Below are positions 10,401-18,459 of a stretch of 28,181 nucleotides of DNA, one piece after another. The stretch is from Jaapia argillacea MUCL 33604 (Eukaryota > Basidiomycota > Agaricomycetes > Jaapiales > Jaapiaceae). Below the pieces are notes generated by a model that did not search any database, was not told where the DNA came from, and was given only the letters and a program-made list of their open reading frames with translations. Each line of letters starts with the position of its first letter. The first letter of the stretch is position 1. A program made the position numbers and the translations under genes. Location of the stretch: positions 31,498 to 59,678 of the forward strand of contig KL197778.1 in NCBI GenBank assembly GCA_000697665.1, written 5' to 3'.

Positions 10401-12130
10401 GAGCAGTTGACGGAGCTCACTGTTTGGTTGGTGACAGGTTCCGAGTCAACCGCCATGTTGAGTTGCTCCGAGACACGATCACCGTCTTCGTCATCGTTGT
10501 CCATCCCGAGGGGAACCATGGAGCAGGGGTTTAGACGCCTGGTCTTCGCGGCGGGTTCCGATGAATGGGACGAGCGTTTGGTGGGAGTAGCCATTGGGGT
10601 GATGGGTGGGTCCATTCTCCACACGGTTCGTGGAGGTCTCGGGGTTGTTGGGGTTGACGGGGTAGGGGCTGACGATGTGGTGGTAGTGGATGAGGGTGCC
10701 GATATCATTGGGACTGGTGTGGCACTGGCCAAAGCGTTGTTCGCTTGCTCGATCCTGTCCTGAACTTCTTGTAGTTCCTGAACAAGCCTGAGCCGTTCTT
10801 CCTGATACTCGCGAACCTTGTTTGCGTCTGTCTCGATCTCCAACTTGAGGCTGAGGAGGTCAATCCTCGAACGACATGCAAGCCGTTGGTTGTCAAGTCG
10901 GCCGGTTAGTTGTGAGATGGATGATGACTGCTGCAGTCTGGCGATGGTATCCGCGAGGGTTCCCATGCTGTTGGCTAGGCCATTGACCGCATTGGCAACG
11001 GTGGTGATGCGAGCATCCATCCCATTCAGGGAGGTTGTCACTTCGCGGCGGAGGTGGGAGAATTCCTGGCGGAACGAGTTTAGCTCCTGCGTGATGGCCT
11101 CACCCGCACTGTGGATGGTCGATTGAACATTCCGTTGGGATGGGGTTGTGTTGTATCTCCAGATGAGCTTTGGGTCAACGATGTTAGGGCATAGTGGTCG
11201 GACACGAGCTGCAAAGGTGTCGCGATCAGCCAAGACGGACTGAACTGCCTTCCAGTCGCGCATCACAAAGCAGTAATGCTCGCGGTCGACAATACGACTT
11301 CCCATGAACAAGGACTCCCCACTCCTCAGATACGTGGTACCAAAGAATGTGTCGAGGGTCGTTTTGAATGAAGGATCGATGTCGCCAATGCCCGTGACTA
11401 AGAGCCCGAGTGCATAGGACGGCTCGATTTGTCGTCCGGAGCGCGCTGGGCGAGGTTTGAATCCGGATGAGCTAGATGGGAACTGGAGTTCCAAGAACCG
11501 TTTCACGGCGCTTTCGGTGGTGAGGGTGATGGAGAGGGAGGTGGATAGGGCGGCAGAGTACGTCCAAAAGGCACTGACAGTTAATCCCTTTTTCTCGATG
11601 AACTCGACGATGGCCTTAGCCTCCGGAGATTTCGACGGTAGGTCTGGTGGCCCGATGTTGTCGACACGTACTAGATAGCGCCGGTCCTTGCCAATGCTGC
11701 ACGGGTTCCATCTGATTTTCCAATTGGGGTTGTACTGGGACAGTGGGTCGATCCACAGGTCGAGCAAATCCGGTCGGGGATCAGCATCCATGGTAGCAAC
11801 GGCGCTCGTCAGGCGGATGTAGCAGTAGTTGTCCTTGGGGTTTGGAGTTCGCGAAGGAGGGAAGACTTCGATCGGTGGGAGGCTATCTTTGGGTGCCTGT
11901 TCGAGGATGATCTTCACTGCGTCCTCAATGATGCGAACGGCTGTGGTGGTGTCATTAAGACCAATCTCGCGAATGATGAGTTCACAGCCGAATGGGCCTT
12001 CAGTCGCATTTGGGTTGAGTGATTTGAGGGCGGATGGTGAAGGAGGTCGAGGGGGTTCGATGCCACGTAGGCGAGGTGGTGTGAAGGCAGGAAGTTTATA
12101 CGACGTTAGCGGTGTTCGGACAGACGACAT
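7403..12130 (-). CDS. LINE polyprotein, N-terminal part: coiled coil, APE endonuclease, RT
   Basis: The frame encodes 1,575 residues from the ATG at 12130; an upstream GTG at 12145 is unlikely as a eukaryotic start. About residues 340-470 form a heptad-like coiled coil, followed by a Ser/Thr/Pro linker. These look like an ORF1-type RNA-binding region fused in frame. A strongly hydrophobic stretch follows at about 629-665. The APE-like endonuclease (about 672-922) shows ALNANGMGD, ISETKC (catalytic Glu), GAYAPWNP, LAGDLNATV, IDRIV and TDHRAIIGH; it nicks target DNA for target-primed reverse transcription. RT (about 1205-1510) shows RPSPGPDGWEKW, KRGIMLSN, motif A KRDQMKGFDYL, motif B GVNMQGRSASP and motif C EATDDSYIFA. 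The box is ATDD rather than the usual F/Y-ADD, with both catalytic Asp kept. The frame ends at a TGA but continues open after it. Confidence 0.88.
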   Translation of the reverse strand: MSSVRTPLTSYKLPAFTPPRLRGIEPPRPPSPSALKSLNPNATEGPFGCELIIREIGLNDTTTAVRIIEDAVKIILEQAPKDSLPPIEVFPPSRTPNPKDNYCYIRLTSAVATMDADPRPDLLDLWIDPLSQYNPNWKIRWNPCSIGKDRRYLVRVDNIGPPDLPSKSPEAKAIVEFIEKKGLTVSAFWTYSAALSTSLSITLTTESAVKRFLELQFPSSSSGFKPRPARSGRQIEPSYALGLLVTGIGDIDPSFKTTLDTFFGTTYLRSGESLFMGSRIVDREHYCFVMRDWKAVQSVLADRDTFAARVRPLCPNIVDPKLIWRYNTTPSQRNVQSTIHSAGEAITQELNSFRQEFSHLRREVTTSLNGMDARITTVANAVNGLANSMGTLADTIARLQQSSSISQLTGRLDNQRLACRSRIDLLSLKLEIETDANKVREYQEERLRLVQELQEVQDRIEQANNALASATPVPMISAPSSTTTTSSAPTPSTPTTPRPPRTVWRMDPPITPMATPTKRSSHSSEPAAKTRRLNPCSMVPLGMDNDDEDGDRVSEQLNMAVDSEPVTNQTVSSVNCSLWPCLSGSHPPLGDPAERLITASTAQIPLSILSLAGAYAHIDPFNVLRCLSRMILYLLAIVLSLLSHLWYPTLLLLMLLSVVSIPAYATPLPTSSLSVFALNANGMGDVLKTQHINSALAHRNPDIVIISETKCKESVAGRLPTNDYHVFEERAVPSNNHHLFKWGMLLAVRKGIQVAQRIPITEPCLKGRLIVVDLILTTNNGRAFLHRVIGAYAPWNPEANSYTMSYWPTVAKYCNATPDGWTLAGDLNATVAIAERGSGGTEARNHYRRFLTTVDGCDLWLKNLERSRLTDWTCRKGEEGGSIIDRIVTSSWGILDADIKVADSRTDYIPVTDHRAIIGHIIPKPPTENLGTFRRKELNLYTPPPRVKYPGGCEKERFDNFARLVEKRVKEQGVLLSPIESDLSFIATYEAFTKILTSTADECFGRMPRYTRKTTTDVTSPAIQRLRAELRMIGGAIWLYNNPQRARVSSNSRDYMTRELLKYGRVHNGSYEGFPDHLRSKRRTLAKSLYRERRTEAANQARLRDQRRISEALKGGSTKRLVTAYAEFVDLPLVVNKPDDNATLLSEPNEVKEATRQYFSELYKRAPPPDMEKPWMTTKSVKALKEKTMTEPFIWPQQASVTEFRALLRKGNPRPSPGPDGWEKWCIKALGDEPLQVVVNLHNYIVATSRFPGAVKDTILIMLHKRGIRTDLTNKRGIMLSNFLANSPLSYLCHLLTPYATRLSLIPKTQVATQQGVQTRDLMGFLSNVSCWSNRMKQSVYAIKRDQMKGFDYLAPEGFHDAIRAYGLPEAIIDLDKAAQENVSCRIRTAYGLTEPILISGVNMQGRSASPIKSTFTTGMGHYWLNDLAAASQDTLIIQTDAGRRNDPHLSIDNIRLPIVMVEATDDSYIFAKTLVGLQYFCLMMERFQFTYGWLTQWSKTAVYILNDPAFTKETVVMPSVSRRLGRSPFDITYYPVPVHRGFLEMLRMKVNDSASRSADLRDYIENFTLPKFST

Positions 12131-12270
12131 GAGTGTTTTGGACACGATCCGGAGCGATTAGAGTGAAGATTAATTAGGACTTAAAGAGTGAGTGTTGTTG
12201 AGGCCGATGCTTGGGCCAGGGTGGTGATGGTGGTTGTTGTTGTTGTTGTTGTTGTTGTTGAGGATGAGGA
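12131..12270 (-). promoter_or_regulatory. 5' UTR of the LINE with (CAA)9
   Basis: On the element strand this leader starts TCCTCATCCT, then runs through nine CAA triplets (plus-strand GTT repeat 12233-12260) to the ATG at 12130. CAA-rich leaders are unstructured and are known to favour translation in the tobamovirus omega leader; a similar role here is only a guess. LINEs normally carry an internal promoter near the 5' end, but no element of one is recognisable. Confidence 0.55.
12233..12260. repeat. (GTT)9 microsatellite
   Basis: Nine perfect GTT units plus a G. The tract lies just inside the 5' end of the LINE. Confidence 0.95.
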
Positions 12271-12279
12271 GTGCAAGTC
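12271..12279. repeat. Probable LINE target-site duplication, copy 2
   Basis: GTGCAAGTC is identical to 4730-4738. It directly follows the CAA-rich 5' end of the LINE. Confidence 0.65.
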
Positions 12280-12404
12280 ACGCATTTGTCACGACCGCAC
12301 TTGTACTCTTTCAAGGCACTGCGACTGTCCTCCATCGAGCCCATGCCGAGCTTTCTTCTGAGGTCTAGAAACTACCCTCCCCGTCATTCCCAGCTCTTCG
12401 AATC
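12280..12404. promoter_or_regulatory. Remnant of divergent RBX1/TBCC promoter region
   Basis: Excising the LINE and one copy of the 9-bp duplication brings the RBX1 ATG (4720) to about 134 bp from the TBCC ATG (12405), transcribed divergently. This segment would then have been the bulk of a shared promoter and both 5' UTRs. It is now contiguous only with TBCC. No clear TATA box is present. Confidence 0.5.
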
Positions 12405-13756
12405 ATGTCAGATACCAACCGATCCCTATCCTCAACTTTCTACACCACTTTCCAATCATCTCGTTCTGGTCTGCCGTTCCTCCGCTCACACCACCCTGTT
12501 CGCTTATCTGTACCGGTGCTCAACAGAAATCGCCACTCGCCTTGGTTCTCTTGGGAAGTCAAACTCGCCGGAAGGAATCAACAATGTGAACCTTGAGGTT
12601 GTGAAGTTGAGGAAGTGTTTAAGTGATGCGGTTATGGGGGGGTACTTGACTGGGTACGATCAGAGGCAGTTCGAGCTGGTGAGTATCTCATTATCTCTTC
12701 CTTAACCTGTGCCAAGATTTTTTGTCTCTCTCTCGATGTTGTGGGTCAGTTGATAGCTGTACTGACCCGGATTTCCTCCCCAGCAACCGACGGCCCTCGA
12801 GCAACAACTCGAAGGGCTCAGGGCATCTTCAGTCCCAAAACCCAAATTCTCCTTCAAGCGAAAGACTCCACAATCATCTCCGCAATCATTGACTCCCGCT
12901 TCCCCCACGCCGCCACCGTCTCGTACCACCCTTGCTCCCGTCCCTTCGTCTGTCCCGCCCGGATCGACAAGTCTAACCATCTCATCCCAGTCTTACGCCT
13001 TCCTATCCTATTCTTCCCTCTCGATACCCTCCACCCTCCCCGTCCAGTCCTCAGATCTCACCATATCCGATCTGGACCACTGTATCGTCAACCTCCTCCC
13101 TCCCCTTCCGTCAGAAAACTCGACATCGAATGACCTAACATTCTCAGCACTCCACATTCGCAATATCACGAATAGCATCTTGTTACTTCCGATAATTCAG
13201 GGGGGTGTCTTGTTACATGATATGAAGCGATGTGTGGTGGTCGTTGGGTGTCATCAGGTTCGTTGTTGTGCTATACTTTTTCCTTTTGTGAATTGTTGAT
13301 TAGCATTTCGGGCATAGTATTGGATGCATGCATCGGAAAGTGTGGATGTTTACCTCTGCATTCCATCTAACCCCATTATTGAGCACTGTTCGGGGATTCA
13401 GTTTGGTGCTTATCCGTTCTCATTGGCACTGGAAGATCAACAAGAATTGCTGAAGGTAGGACTTTGTTCCTGGCAGATCTTTTGCCACTGATGAACTCAT
13501 CTGACTTTTATTTGGATATATCTTACCTTATAATCAACTTATGTTGTATCTTCAGATGAGTAAACATATCTCAGTTCAAGACTTTTCTCATATTCGATCT
13601 TTACCTTCTCCAAATTGGTCAGGAATGGATGTGGATGGTGTAGTGGGTGACTTTTGGACTCTAGCAAGGACTGTAGGGTTTGATGGAAACAGTTTGATTG
13701 AGGTTCTGCAAAGCATGTTGCCTGTTATTAGGGGAGAGAGTGAGATGGATGTGTAG
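12405..13756 (+). CDS. TBCC: Tubulin-folding cofactor C (TBCC/C-CAP domain)
   Basis: Cofactor C acts in the last step of alpha/beta-tubulin folding, stimulating GTP hydrolysis by tubulin in the supercomplex with cofactors D and E. Exons are 12405-12468, 12527-12678, 12784-13257, 13318-13455 and 13556-13756; all introns (58-105 bp) are GT-AG and the joined frame is open for 342 residues. The N-terminus has the helical motif FYTTFQSSRS then VVKLRKCLSDAV and YDQRQFEL. A Ser/Pro-rich linker follows. The beta-helix TBCC domain spans ISDLDHC, ITNSILLLPIIQGGVLLHDM, CVVVVGCHQ and ESVDVYLCIPSNPIIEHC to GIQFGAYPF. The C-terminus keeps a WTLAR region. In the family, Q-F/L-R-x-H carries the arginine finger; here the splice gives CHQ-YWMHAS, so Arg is Trp (TGG at 13321-13323, one C-to-T from CGG). 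The gene may be functional, weakened or an early pseudogene. Confidence 0.88.
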
Positions 13757-14066
13757 AAGTATGTCTTTGTGCTAATCTTGTAAACAAGGAAGGGTGATGG
13801 TGAAAAATTTATATCTGAGCTTTGTGTGATCACATGGTTCAGCTATTTACCTCCTTTAATAACCTGTCACCCGACAAACATTTTTGAGGATAGTAACGGA
13901 CTAACTGACACTGGCTGATGGTCCAATATACCCTTTACTAGCATAGCGGCTGATGTCTTGTATAGGCTCACTACTAATGGTGCAGCCGATGGAGGATTAG
14001 GGTGGTGCACAGGTACACCCTCTGGTATTCAACACCCCACCCATACCCATACCTGTTACGATTCCT
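13757..14066. other. Intergenic, AT-rich
   Basis: This is the 3' flank of TBCC. No gene or repeat is recognisable. Base composition shifts here from mixed to clearly AT-rich and stays so to the right edge. Confidence 0.5.
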
Positions 14067-15000
14067 GAGGTATGAGGAAAGAATCATTATTCCCTGGTTG
14101 AGAGCCACAACACCTTACTGTGTCAAAAGTTCTCATGGACTTTGTCTCACAGTTTCAATTACATTGCACTGGGTGCATTAATCACAGTTTCGACACCAAA
14201 CACTGCTCCAAACACACCACCCAAAAGATAGATTGATTGACCCCCAGTCTTTGTAAGAATATTCTCCAAGCACCCTCCAAACATTGATTACTAAGCCAAA
14301 CAGGTAAAGGACATCCTGCATCTTCAATGTTCAGAGATTGTTTGACAGAAATTTCATTGGATGTTAGGAGACGGAACAAACTCTCATTCCATTGGATGTT
14401 TGGAGGATTTTTGGGGTACCAACAATGGCCATTGTACCCAGTGTTAAGCATGTGACTGTTCTTTAATATTGCTAACGTCAGGGTGTCTGTTCCCACACTC
14501 TGTTGAGATCAAAGATTTTCACCGCATGTCACCTCGCTTTTGTTTTTCGGTGCATGTCACACTTATAACACTTTGTGTGGGCCTTGCTTTCACAACTTTC
14601 TTTGTTATTGCTGTCCATTCTCAACAGTAACTTACAAGATCAAGGCTCATCCATCTGATTCTGTTGGATTGACCATGGAATTGGATGATATGTTTGAAAG
14701 TGGTGTTATTATGCCCACCTATCGTTGACTTACTCAATATCAGATTGCTGTATGTGATTTTGGTATCTGTCTTTGTGGAGCATTCAACTGATTGTATGTC
14801 CATAGACTTCTTGGAGTGTATCTCCAGGTGATGAGGATGGTCATGATGGAATTATAGATGTGCCTTTACATGATCTTCAAGATTGTGATCTCCTCCTTGC
14901 CTTATGTTTCTCCTCCACCATCATAGATTTTGACAGTGAAAAGATTCCCAATGATGTTGAAGGTTGTGTATATGTTTATGGGGTTTGCAAATCTAATGAG
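14067..15000 (+). pseudogene. Unrecognised duplicated gene, copy A (broken)
   Basis: Copy A matches copy B (15060-15746 plus 24045 onward) across a non-coding leader and two exons. The leader includes a shared segment around GACTTTGTCTCAC and another around GTCACCTCGCTTTT. The copy-B start codon aligns with AAG at 14642-14644, so the start is lost. Exon 1 reads SVGLTMELDDMFESGVIMPT, then TGA (14726-14728) where copy B has CAA. A 56-bp intron (14750-14805) leads to exon 2 (14806-15000), SPGDEDGHDGIIDVPLHDLQ to VYVYGVCKSNE, open throughout. The next intron starts gtaaat. A MITE interrupts the leader at 14167-14443. I do not recognise the family; the protein is short and acidic. Confidence 0.65.
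14167..14443. mobile_element. 277-bp MITE with CACTG ends
   Basis: The ends are perfect 8-bp inverted repeats: CACTGGGT at 14167-14174 and ACCCAGTG at 14436-14443, with weaker complementarity inward. The flanks are TTG (left) and TTA (right). Copy B, which lacks the insert, aligns across the site with three fewer bases, the expected gain for a 3-bp target duplication. CACTG termini and 3-bp duplications are typical of CACTA/EnSpm-type transposons, so this is probably a non-autonomous member. A minus-strand frame inside it (14182-14496) shows no transposase motif. Confidence 0.65.
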
Positions 15001-15059
15001 GTAAATTTGTTTGAAACAAAAAATTAGTTCTTGAGCTTGTATTGACTTTTACAATTCCC

Positions 15060-15746
15060 AAGGAATGAGGAAAGAATCGTTTATCACAAAATTTTTGAGA
15101 TTGAGGATGCTCGCGACCACCTTACTGCGTCAATCATTCTCATGGACTTTGTCTCACGGTTTCAGTTGCATTGACCGTGAGATCGTTCTTTATTATTGCT
15201 GACATCAGATTGTCAGTTCCCACACTCAGTTGGGATCACTGATTTTGGCCACGCGTCACCTCGCTTTTGATTTTCTGTGCACATCACATGTGTGACACTT
15301 CAATTGTTTGTTACCTTGGGCACCTTCTCTGTTGCTCTTGCTCCTATTGATCTTGTTCTGAACGCCACCTTCCCATTGTCTTTGAGAATATGGCTCACAA
15401 TTTCAATTCAGTTGGTTTGACTGTGGGTTTGGAGAACATGGTTGGCGGTGGTGTTATCATGCCCACCTATCGTCAACTTAGGCAATATCAGATTGTTGTA
15501 TGTTTTATATTTTATACATCTTTACATCTGACACAATTGACTGTCTATAGACATCTTGGTGTGTATCCCCAGAGGATGAAGAAGAGGACAATCATGCTGG
15601 GATAATCAATGTGTCCCTGGATGATCTTCAAGACAATGATCTTCTACTGGCCATATGATTCTCCTCCACCATCTTGAATCTGGATGGTGTTACAAAGATT
15701 CCTGATGATGTTGTGGGTGGTGTATATATTTATGGGCTTCACAAAC
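15060..15746 (+). pseudogene. Unrecognised duplicated gene, copy B, 5' part
   Basis: This is the tandem paralogue of copy A. It begins with the shared leader (GGAATGAGGAAAGAATCG; copy A has a similar string at 14071). The ATG is at 15390. Exon 1 (15390-15497) encodes MAHNFNSVGL to IMPTYRQLRQYQIV. A 53-bp intron (gtatgt to ctatag, 15498-15550) precedes exon 2, which reads TSWCVSPEDEEEDNHAGIIN and LDDLQDNDLLLAI, then TGA (15656-15658) where copy A has TGT (Cys). The exon is cut at 15746 by the LTR retrotransposon and resumes at 24045. Function unknown. Confidence 0.65.
15742..15746. repeat. Target-site duplication of the LTR element (left)
   Basis: CAAAC, repeated at 24040-24044. It splits one exon of copy B, whose frame reads through the site when the element and one repeat are removed. 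Confidence 0.92.
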
Positions 15747-16300
15747 TTTTGTGAACACGTTCAGACTGGTATCTTTTTCCTTGTCTTGTATACATTTTAT
15801 TCTTTTATCGGACTCCATTCGCTTTGGTATCATTTCCCTTGTCTATGATACTTAGCATTGTCTCATCTTATCTTATCTTATCTTGGACATTTATCTTATC
15901 TCAGACTTTGTACTATTATTAGCATCCAATGACTCGTCGTGTACAGCCTCGACATTGTTTCCTTTCTCATTGTTCTTCTTTCATTGTACTTCATCCTTGT
16001 CTCAGAACCTTAACTCGTTTGCCATTGTCTAAGTACATTATCTCACTCGCCATTGTTCATAGTACATTGTTTGACCTTCCATTGTTCCTGTAGTATATAA
16101 GGACGCCTAGCTACTTTGTATTCGGTAGCTTGTCCACTTGAACAATACAGCGCTTTAGTTGTATCCTTCAACTGGTTTGCTCATTCTCATCATCCTCTAC
16201 TGCCTCAAGATCGTAGCCTGAGTACTAGTTAGCAAGAAATACCCAAAAGACTTACAAGCCTTATTCACTACCTTACGCTAACGCTAAGGCGCTCATAACA
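15747..16300 (+). repeat. 5' LTR
   Basis: 554 bp. It contains a TCTTA pentamer run near 15865-15885 and a TATA box, TATATAA, at 16094-16100, which should drive transcription of the element starting about 25-30 bp downstream. The terminal dinucleotide is TT instead of TG. Confidence 0.93.
16094..16100 (+). promoter_or_regulatory. TATA box of 5' LTR
   Basis: TATATAA, also conserved in the right LTR at 23833-23839. It lies about 200 bp before the LTR end. Confidence 0.7.
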
Positions 16301-16302
16301 CT

Positions 16303-16319
16303 TGGACAGGCTCTTACCA
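16303..16319 (+). promoter_or_regulatory. Candidate primer binding site
   Basis: TGGACAGGCTCTTACCA starts two bases after the 5' LTR. TGG is the complement of a tRNA CCA end. I cannot match the rest to a specific tRNA from memory. Confidence 0.4.
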
Positions 16320-16799
16320 ACCCTACTCACTCTACGATAACGACGTGGTCAGGATCTGCGAGCATACCGCCCACACGCCCCATACACATCCAGTTCGTCA
16401 CACTCTTCCTACAAATTCCTCAGTGATGTACTCATTGACTTCGCATTGCGACTCGATCGGTACCTACGAGAAATCCGACAGAAGTACGACAAACACAGCA
16501 ACCAGTAAAACTGGCTCTGATCAAAGCCATAATTGCTGCTGCACTCAATCTTCTAGCCTATAAACTCCACCGACTAGCTGAGAAGCTACAACCCCGACCA
16601 CAGGAGGTTTATACAGAGACATATTGGTCTCAAGATTCCCTATCACAGATTGATTAAGCCAATAACTACTACCTCCAAAAATCATTTCGTGTTTCCTTAT
16701 CCATACAGTCTTATCAGAAGTTCTCGATATAATCATCAACCTCTTAATCAGACTCTGTAACATCCTCACAACCCTTCACAAACATTCATAATCAGTCAC

Positions 16800-18459
16800 C
16801 ATCACAGAACCCACACAAGAAGAACCGCTACCGAACCTTAGAACAGCCACCATCAAAGAAGTTTGAAGAGCTGCCAGAGGACAATTCTATACTGTACAAT
16901 ACGACCCATCAAGCGGTAATCTATATCAAAGTGACGGAAAACTCTGTATTTGGGACATCGACAAAAGAGAATTCCAAGTTGGAAGCAGTGCAACCCATCC
17001 ATACCATCCAGACTTTCCCACCTACATCAACTGGGAATGAGAACAACTTAGAGCATTCCAACCACAGGAACCGGAACCGGTATCGATTACATTCCCACAT
17101 TCAGGAACTTTCTCACCACCAATAGAATCACTCGCTTCACTATCAGAAGTTTTACCCTATCATAATCCATCGTTCAAGGCACCTGAAGACACCGACTCAG
17201 AAGAAGAGGACGATCAAATTGAAGAAGATCACACTGTACAACAATCACTTAGTACAAACCTGGTATCAACCGAAACACAGAACCCTGAACCTGACCCAAT
17301 CGATCCTCAAGAAGACGAACCTATAGACACTGAACACCCTTTCATCAACCTGCCTAATCCTCTCGATCTGGTTACATTCCAGCCCCAATAACTGCCTTCT
17401 CCACCCGCACAGCCACCGGTTCCTCCACCACCACCACCTATCGTCATGACTAATCCCACACCCAAAGGACCCAAACTCGCTGCACCAACCCCATTCACAG
17501 GAGACTGTTGGAAGACCGACAAATTCTTATCCGAAATCAAACTAGTACTTGGCGCCAACCAAGGGGACTTTCCAGATGAATGGTCCAAAGTCGCCTACAG
17601 TCTTTCTTTCATGAAAGAAGGCACAGCAGGGTCATGGGCAATGCAGTTACTAGAGGAAATAGATGCACAGAAGGCATCAGCAATAACAATAAAGAATAGC
17701 TGGAAGGAATTCGCCAAATCCCTGAAGGAAACATTTGGCGAACTAGACAAAGGAGCTACGGCTAGAATGCAAATCCAGAACCTCCATCAAGGTCATGCAA
17801 CCGTAGATCAATACGTTGCCAAATTTGAAGACCTCGCTCGTCATACCAAATTCGACGATCTAGCCTTATGGGAATACTTCAAACGAGGACTCAGTTGGGA
17901 CATCCTCAAAGTCCTCATACACCTTCCCACACCACCAACCACATTCACCGAATTTAAAGCTGCCGCTATCAGAGAAGACCTCCATTGCGAACAAGCCAGG
18001 AACGAAGAATCTTGGCGCTTCCATAAATCCAAACCCATCTATCCAGATACCGATGAACATCCCCCATCATACAATCGAGGTCATCAGTCCACATCCCTTG
18101 ACATGGGTGTACCCATGGATGTAGATATCGCGAAATTTAAACGATCAGAAGCAACAGGATGATTTAGGAAGCTTACAGATATCGAAAGGAAGTCGCTCAG
18201 AGAGAAAGGAGCCTGCTTCTACTGCCATAACCTGGGACATTTCTCCCACCAATGTCCACTGAAGAAAGGGGGACAAAGGAGACTTCCTAATAAGTTCCAG
18301 ACCCGAATGGCGGAAATAGAAAGAGAGGAGGACAAAGACGAAGAACCACCTCGATCAACTTTGGAAAGGATTGAGGAACTGCTAAATGGAGCAGCAGACG
18401 ATGAGAAGGGGGAAGTCATTCAGGGAATGAAAACCCACCTTTCCAAATTGGGTTTTTGA
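16800..18459 (+). pseudogene. gag: gag of the Gypsy element (stops in frame)
   Basis: One reading frame encodes Gag, the particle-forming protein, from somewhere near 16800; the start is uncertain. An acidic N-terminal region (GQFYTVQYDPSSGNLYQSDG, CIWDIDKREF, later EDTDSEEEDDQIEED) is followed by a Pro-rich linker. The retrotransposon-gag core starts near 17446: LAAPTPFTGD, FLSEIKLVLGANQ, WSKVAYSLSFMKEGTAGSWA, FGELDKGATARMQIQNLHQG. A CCHC knuckle for RNA binding lies at 18214-18255 (C-x2-C-x4-H-x4-C). Premature stops fall at 16864 TGA, 17038 TGA, 17389 TAA and 18160 TGA. The last lies where Gag proteins commonly have Trp (W-x-K-L-T before the knuckle). The natural end is TGA 18457-18459, directly after a slippery heptamer. 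Confidence 0.85.
18450..18456 (+). promoter_or_regulatory. Slippery heptamer for -1 gag-pol frameshift
   Basis: GGGTTTT is positioned as G GGT TTT in the gag frame, followed at once by the gag TGA. Pol is open in the -1 frame from exactly this point (TTG AAA TAC). This matches the X XXY YYZ rule for programmed -1 frameshifting. Confidence 0.7.

Larger units (their letters stand above)
4739..12270 (-). mobile_element. APE-type non-LTR retrotransposon (LINE) with RNase H
   Basis: A 7,532-bp element on the minus strand: 140-nt 5' UTR with a (CAA)9 run, one long frame encoding coiled coil, APE endonuclease, reverse transcriptase, RNase H and CCHC finger, and a 630-nt 3' UTR. Domain order matches RNase H-bearing fungal LINEs such as the Tad group and the basidiomycete clades related to it; I cannot assign the clade without a tree. 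Boundaries are set by the 9-bp direct repeat. No poly(A) is seen at the 3' end, which reads CGCCACTTTAC on the element strand; short GTAAC repeats lie just inside it. The frame has a single in-frame stop and is otherwise intact over about 2,250 codons, indicating a recent insertion. It sits between RBX1 and TBCC, which are head-to-head once it is removed. Confidence 0.85.

Noticed and set aside
10407-10763. 118-residue plus-strand frame
   Set aside because: Antisense shadow of the LINE coiled-coil/linker region.
12702-12980. Gly-rich minus-strand frame
   Set aside because: Antisense of the Pro/Ser linker in TBCC exon 3.
15060-15746. Possible link of the duplicated gene to a known transposase family
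   Set aside because: I see no catalytic motif; similarity is only between the two local copies.
15860-15890. CRISPR-like or telomeric repeat (TCTTA run in LTRs)
   Set aside because: A short pentamer microsatellite inside both LTRs, without spacers.
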